Source: Sutterella parvirubra YIT 11816 (GTDB lineage Bacteria; Pseudomonadota; Gammaproteobacteria; Burkholderiales; Burkholderiaceae_F). Taken from it: a DNA stretch of 14,457 nucleotides. The position numbers and the translations under genes were made by a program. The stretch covers positions 1,054 to 15,510 of the forward strand of contig NZ_JH605020.1 in assembly GCF_000250875.1 (NCBI RefSeq), given 5' to 3'. Positions 13,699 through 14,457 of the stretch are shown here, in pieces. The stretch's first letter is position 1; every line of letters starts with the position of its first letter. The notes beneath the pieces were generated by a model that saw only the letters and a list, made by a program, of their open reading frames with translations, was not told the DNA's origin and searched no databases.

Positions 13699-14457
13699 AT
13701 GAAGATTATCTACACCGACGTACTCGTGATCGGTGGCGGTCTGGCCGGGCTCCGTATGGCCGTTGCCGCCAAGCGCCGCGGGCATGATTCGATCGTTCTG
13801 TCGCTCGTCCCGCCGAAGCGTAGCCACTCCAAGGCCGCTCAGGGCGGCATGCAGGCTTCGCTCGGCAACGTGATCAAGGGCGCCGGGGACAACGAAGACG
13901 TCCATTTCGGCGACACGGTGCGTGGTTCCGACTGGGGTGCCGACCAGGAAGTGGTCCGCATGTTCGTCAACACCTCGCCCAAGGCCGTGCGTGAACTCGC
14001 CGCCTGGGGCTGCCCCTGGAGCCGCATCACCCCGGGCGACCGTCAGGTGATCATCAACGGTGAAAAGGTCACGATTACCGAACGCAAGGAAGCGCAGGGC
14101 CTCGTCGCTCAGCGCGACTTCGGCGGCACGAAGAAGTGGCGTACCTGCTACGTCTCGGACTGCACGGGCCACGCGATGTTGAACACCGTGACCGACCGCA
14201 TCATCGCCGAACAGGTTCCGGTGATCGAACGCGTCGAAGCCCTCTCGCTCATCCATGACGGCAAGCGCTGCTACGGCGCCATCGTCCGCGACCTCATCAC
14301 GGGCGAACTCATGGCCTACGTCTCGAAGGCCACCGCGATCGCCACGGGCGGTGCGGGCCGCATCTACCGCGTCACGACGAACGCCGTGATCTGCGACGGT
14401 ACGGGCTACGACCTCGCGCTCGGCACCGGCGTCGCCACGCTCTCCAACATGGAAGCG
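13699..14457 (+). CDS. frdA: Fumarate reductase flavoprotein subunit FrdA, Wolinella type (3' end outside the window)
   Basis: Catalytic FAD subunit of membrane-bound quinol:fumarate reductase, which reduces fumarate to succinate as terminal step of anaerobic respiration. The first 253 codons are visible; the full protein is normally about 600-660 residues. The FAD-binding start is [12 protein letters not shown] (8-19). The covalent-flavin histidine is H43 in [18 protein letters not shown] (40-57). The stretch [20 protein letters not shown], then [13 protein letters not shown], then NAVICDGTG follows the Wolinella succinogenes protein almost residue by residue rather than E. coli FrdA. Codon use is strongly biased, as in dcuC, suggesting high expression. 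The ATG at 13699 has AGAGGA eight nucleotides upstream, inside a predicted stem. In Wolinella frdC precedes frdA; no frdC-like gene lies in the kilobase upstream here. A succinate dehydrogenase role is the main alternative. Confidence 0.93.
   Translation, partial: MKIIYTDVLVIGGGLAGLRMAVAAKRRGHDSIVLSLVPPKRSHSKAAQGGMQASLGNVIKGAGDNEDVHFGDTVRGSDWGADQEVVRMFVNTSPKAVRELAAWGCPWSRITPGDRQVIINGEKVTITERKEAQGLVAQRDFGGTKKWRTCYVSDCTGHAMLNTVTDRIIAEQVPVIERVEALSLIHDGKRCYGAIVRDLITGELMAYVSKATAIATGGAGRIYRVTTNAVICDGTGYDLALGTGVATLSNMEA

Noticed and set aside
1..14457. tRNA, rRNA, tmRNA, RNase P RNA
   Set aside because: No cloverleaf with a usable T-loop, no rRNA signature, and no conserved 5'/3' elements of tmRNA or RNase P RNA were found by eye.

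Overview
The window looks like chromosomal DNA of a GC-rich, anaerobic or microaerophilic betaproteobacterium, most probably of the Sutterella/Parasutterella group (Burkholderiales). This is an inference from gene content and protein style: an OxyR with cysteines at the Escherichia coli positions, a DcuC-type C4-dicarboxylate carrier, and a fumarate reductase flavoprotein whose N-terminus reads like the Wolinella type. No rRNA or tRNA is present to fix the taxonomy.

Layout. Positions 154-4218 are minus-strand genes: a Ste24-like M48 membrane peptidase homologue, rsgA (ribosome assembly GTPase, overlapping the peptidase gene by 26 nt) and moaA (first step of molybdopterin synthesis). Diverging from these, orn (oligoribonuclease) and dcuC run on the plus strand, each followed by a clear intrinsic terminator. 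They are followed by a 343-codon gene that looks like an IS1634-type transposase with its catalytic core removed. Convergent to it is a minus-strand cluster read as ridA - recG - oxyR - AI-2E family transporter (12625 down to 7676), with gaps of 45, 58 and 26 nt. The last part holds about 1.07 kb without a credible gene (12626-13698), then the start of frdA, cut by the window end.

How the genes relate. DcuC and FrdA would serve fumarate respiration (fumarate import or succinate exchange, then reduction), although they lie 7 kb apart. MoaA supplies cofactor for molybdoenzymes that commonly accompany anaerobic respiration. OxyR and RecG link peroxide sensing with replication-fork repair; oxyR and recG are also adjacent in Pseudomonas aeruginosa. 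Orn, RsgA and RidA are housekeeping genes.

Most unusual parts. (1) The gene-free kilobase ahead of frdA is packed with short perfect hairpins, two of them capped by GNRA loops, and with competing pairings. It ends in a stem that buries the frdA ribosome-binding site and can also be drawn as a pseudoknot. It looks like a long structured RNA leader or an independent RNA that I do not recognise. (2) The M48 homologue has Asp for the catalytic Glu (HDVGH), Gln for the third zinc ligand (QYDAD), and a long acidic repeat tail. (3) The core-less transposase relative keeps an intact frame, a good ribosome-binding site and its own promoter-like and terminator-like signals.
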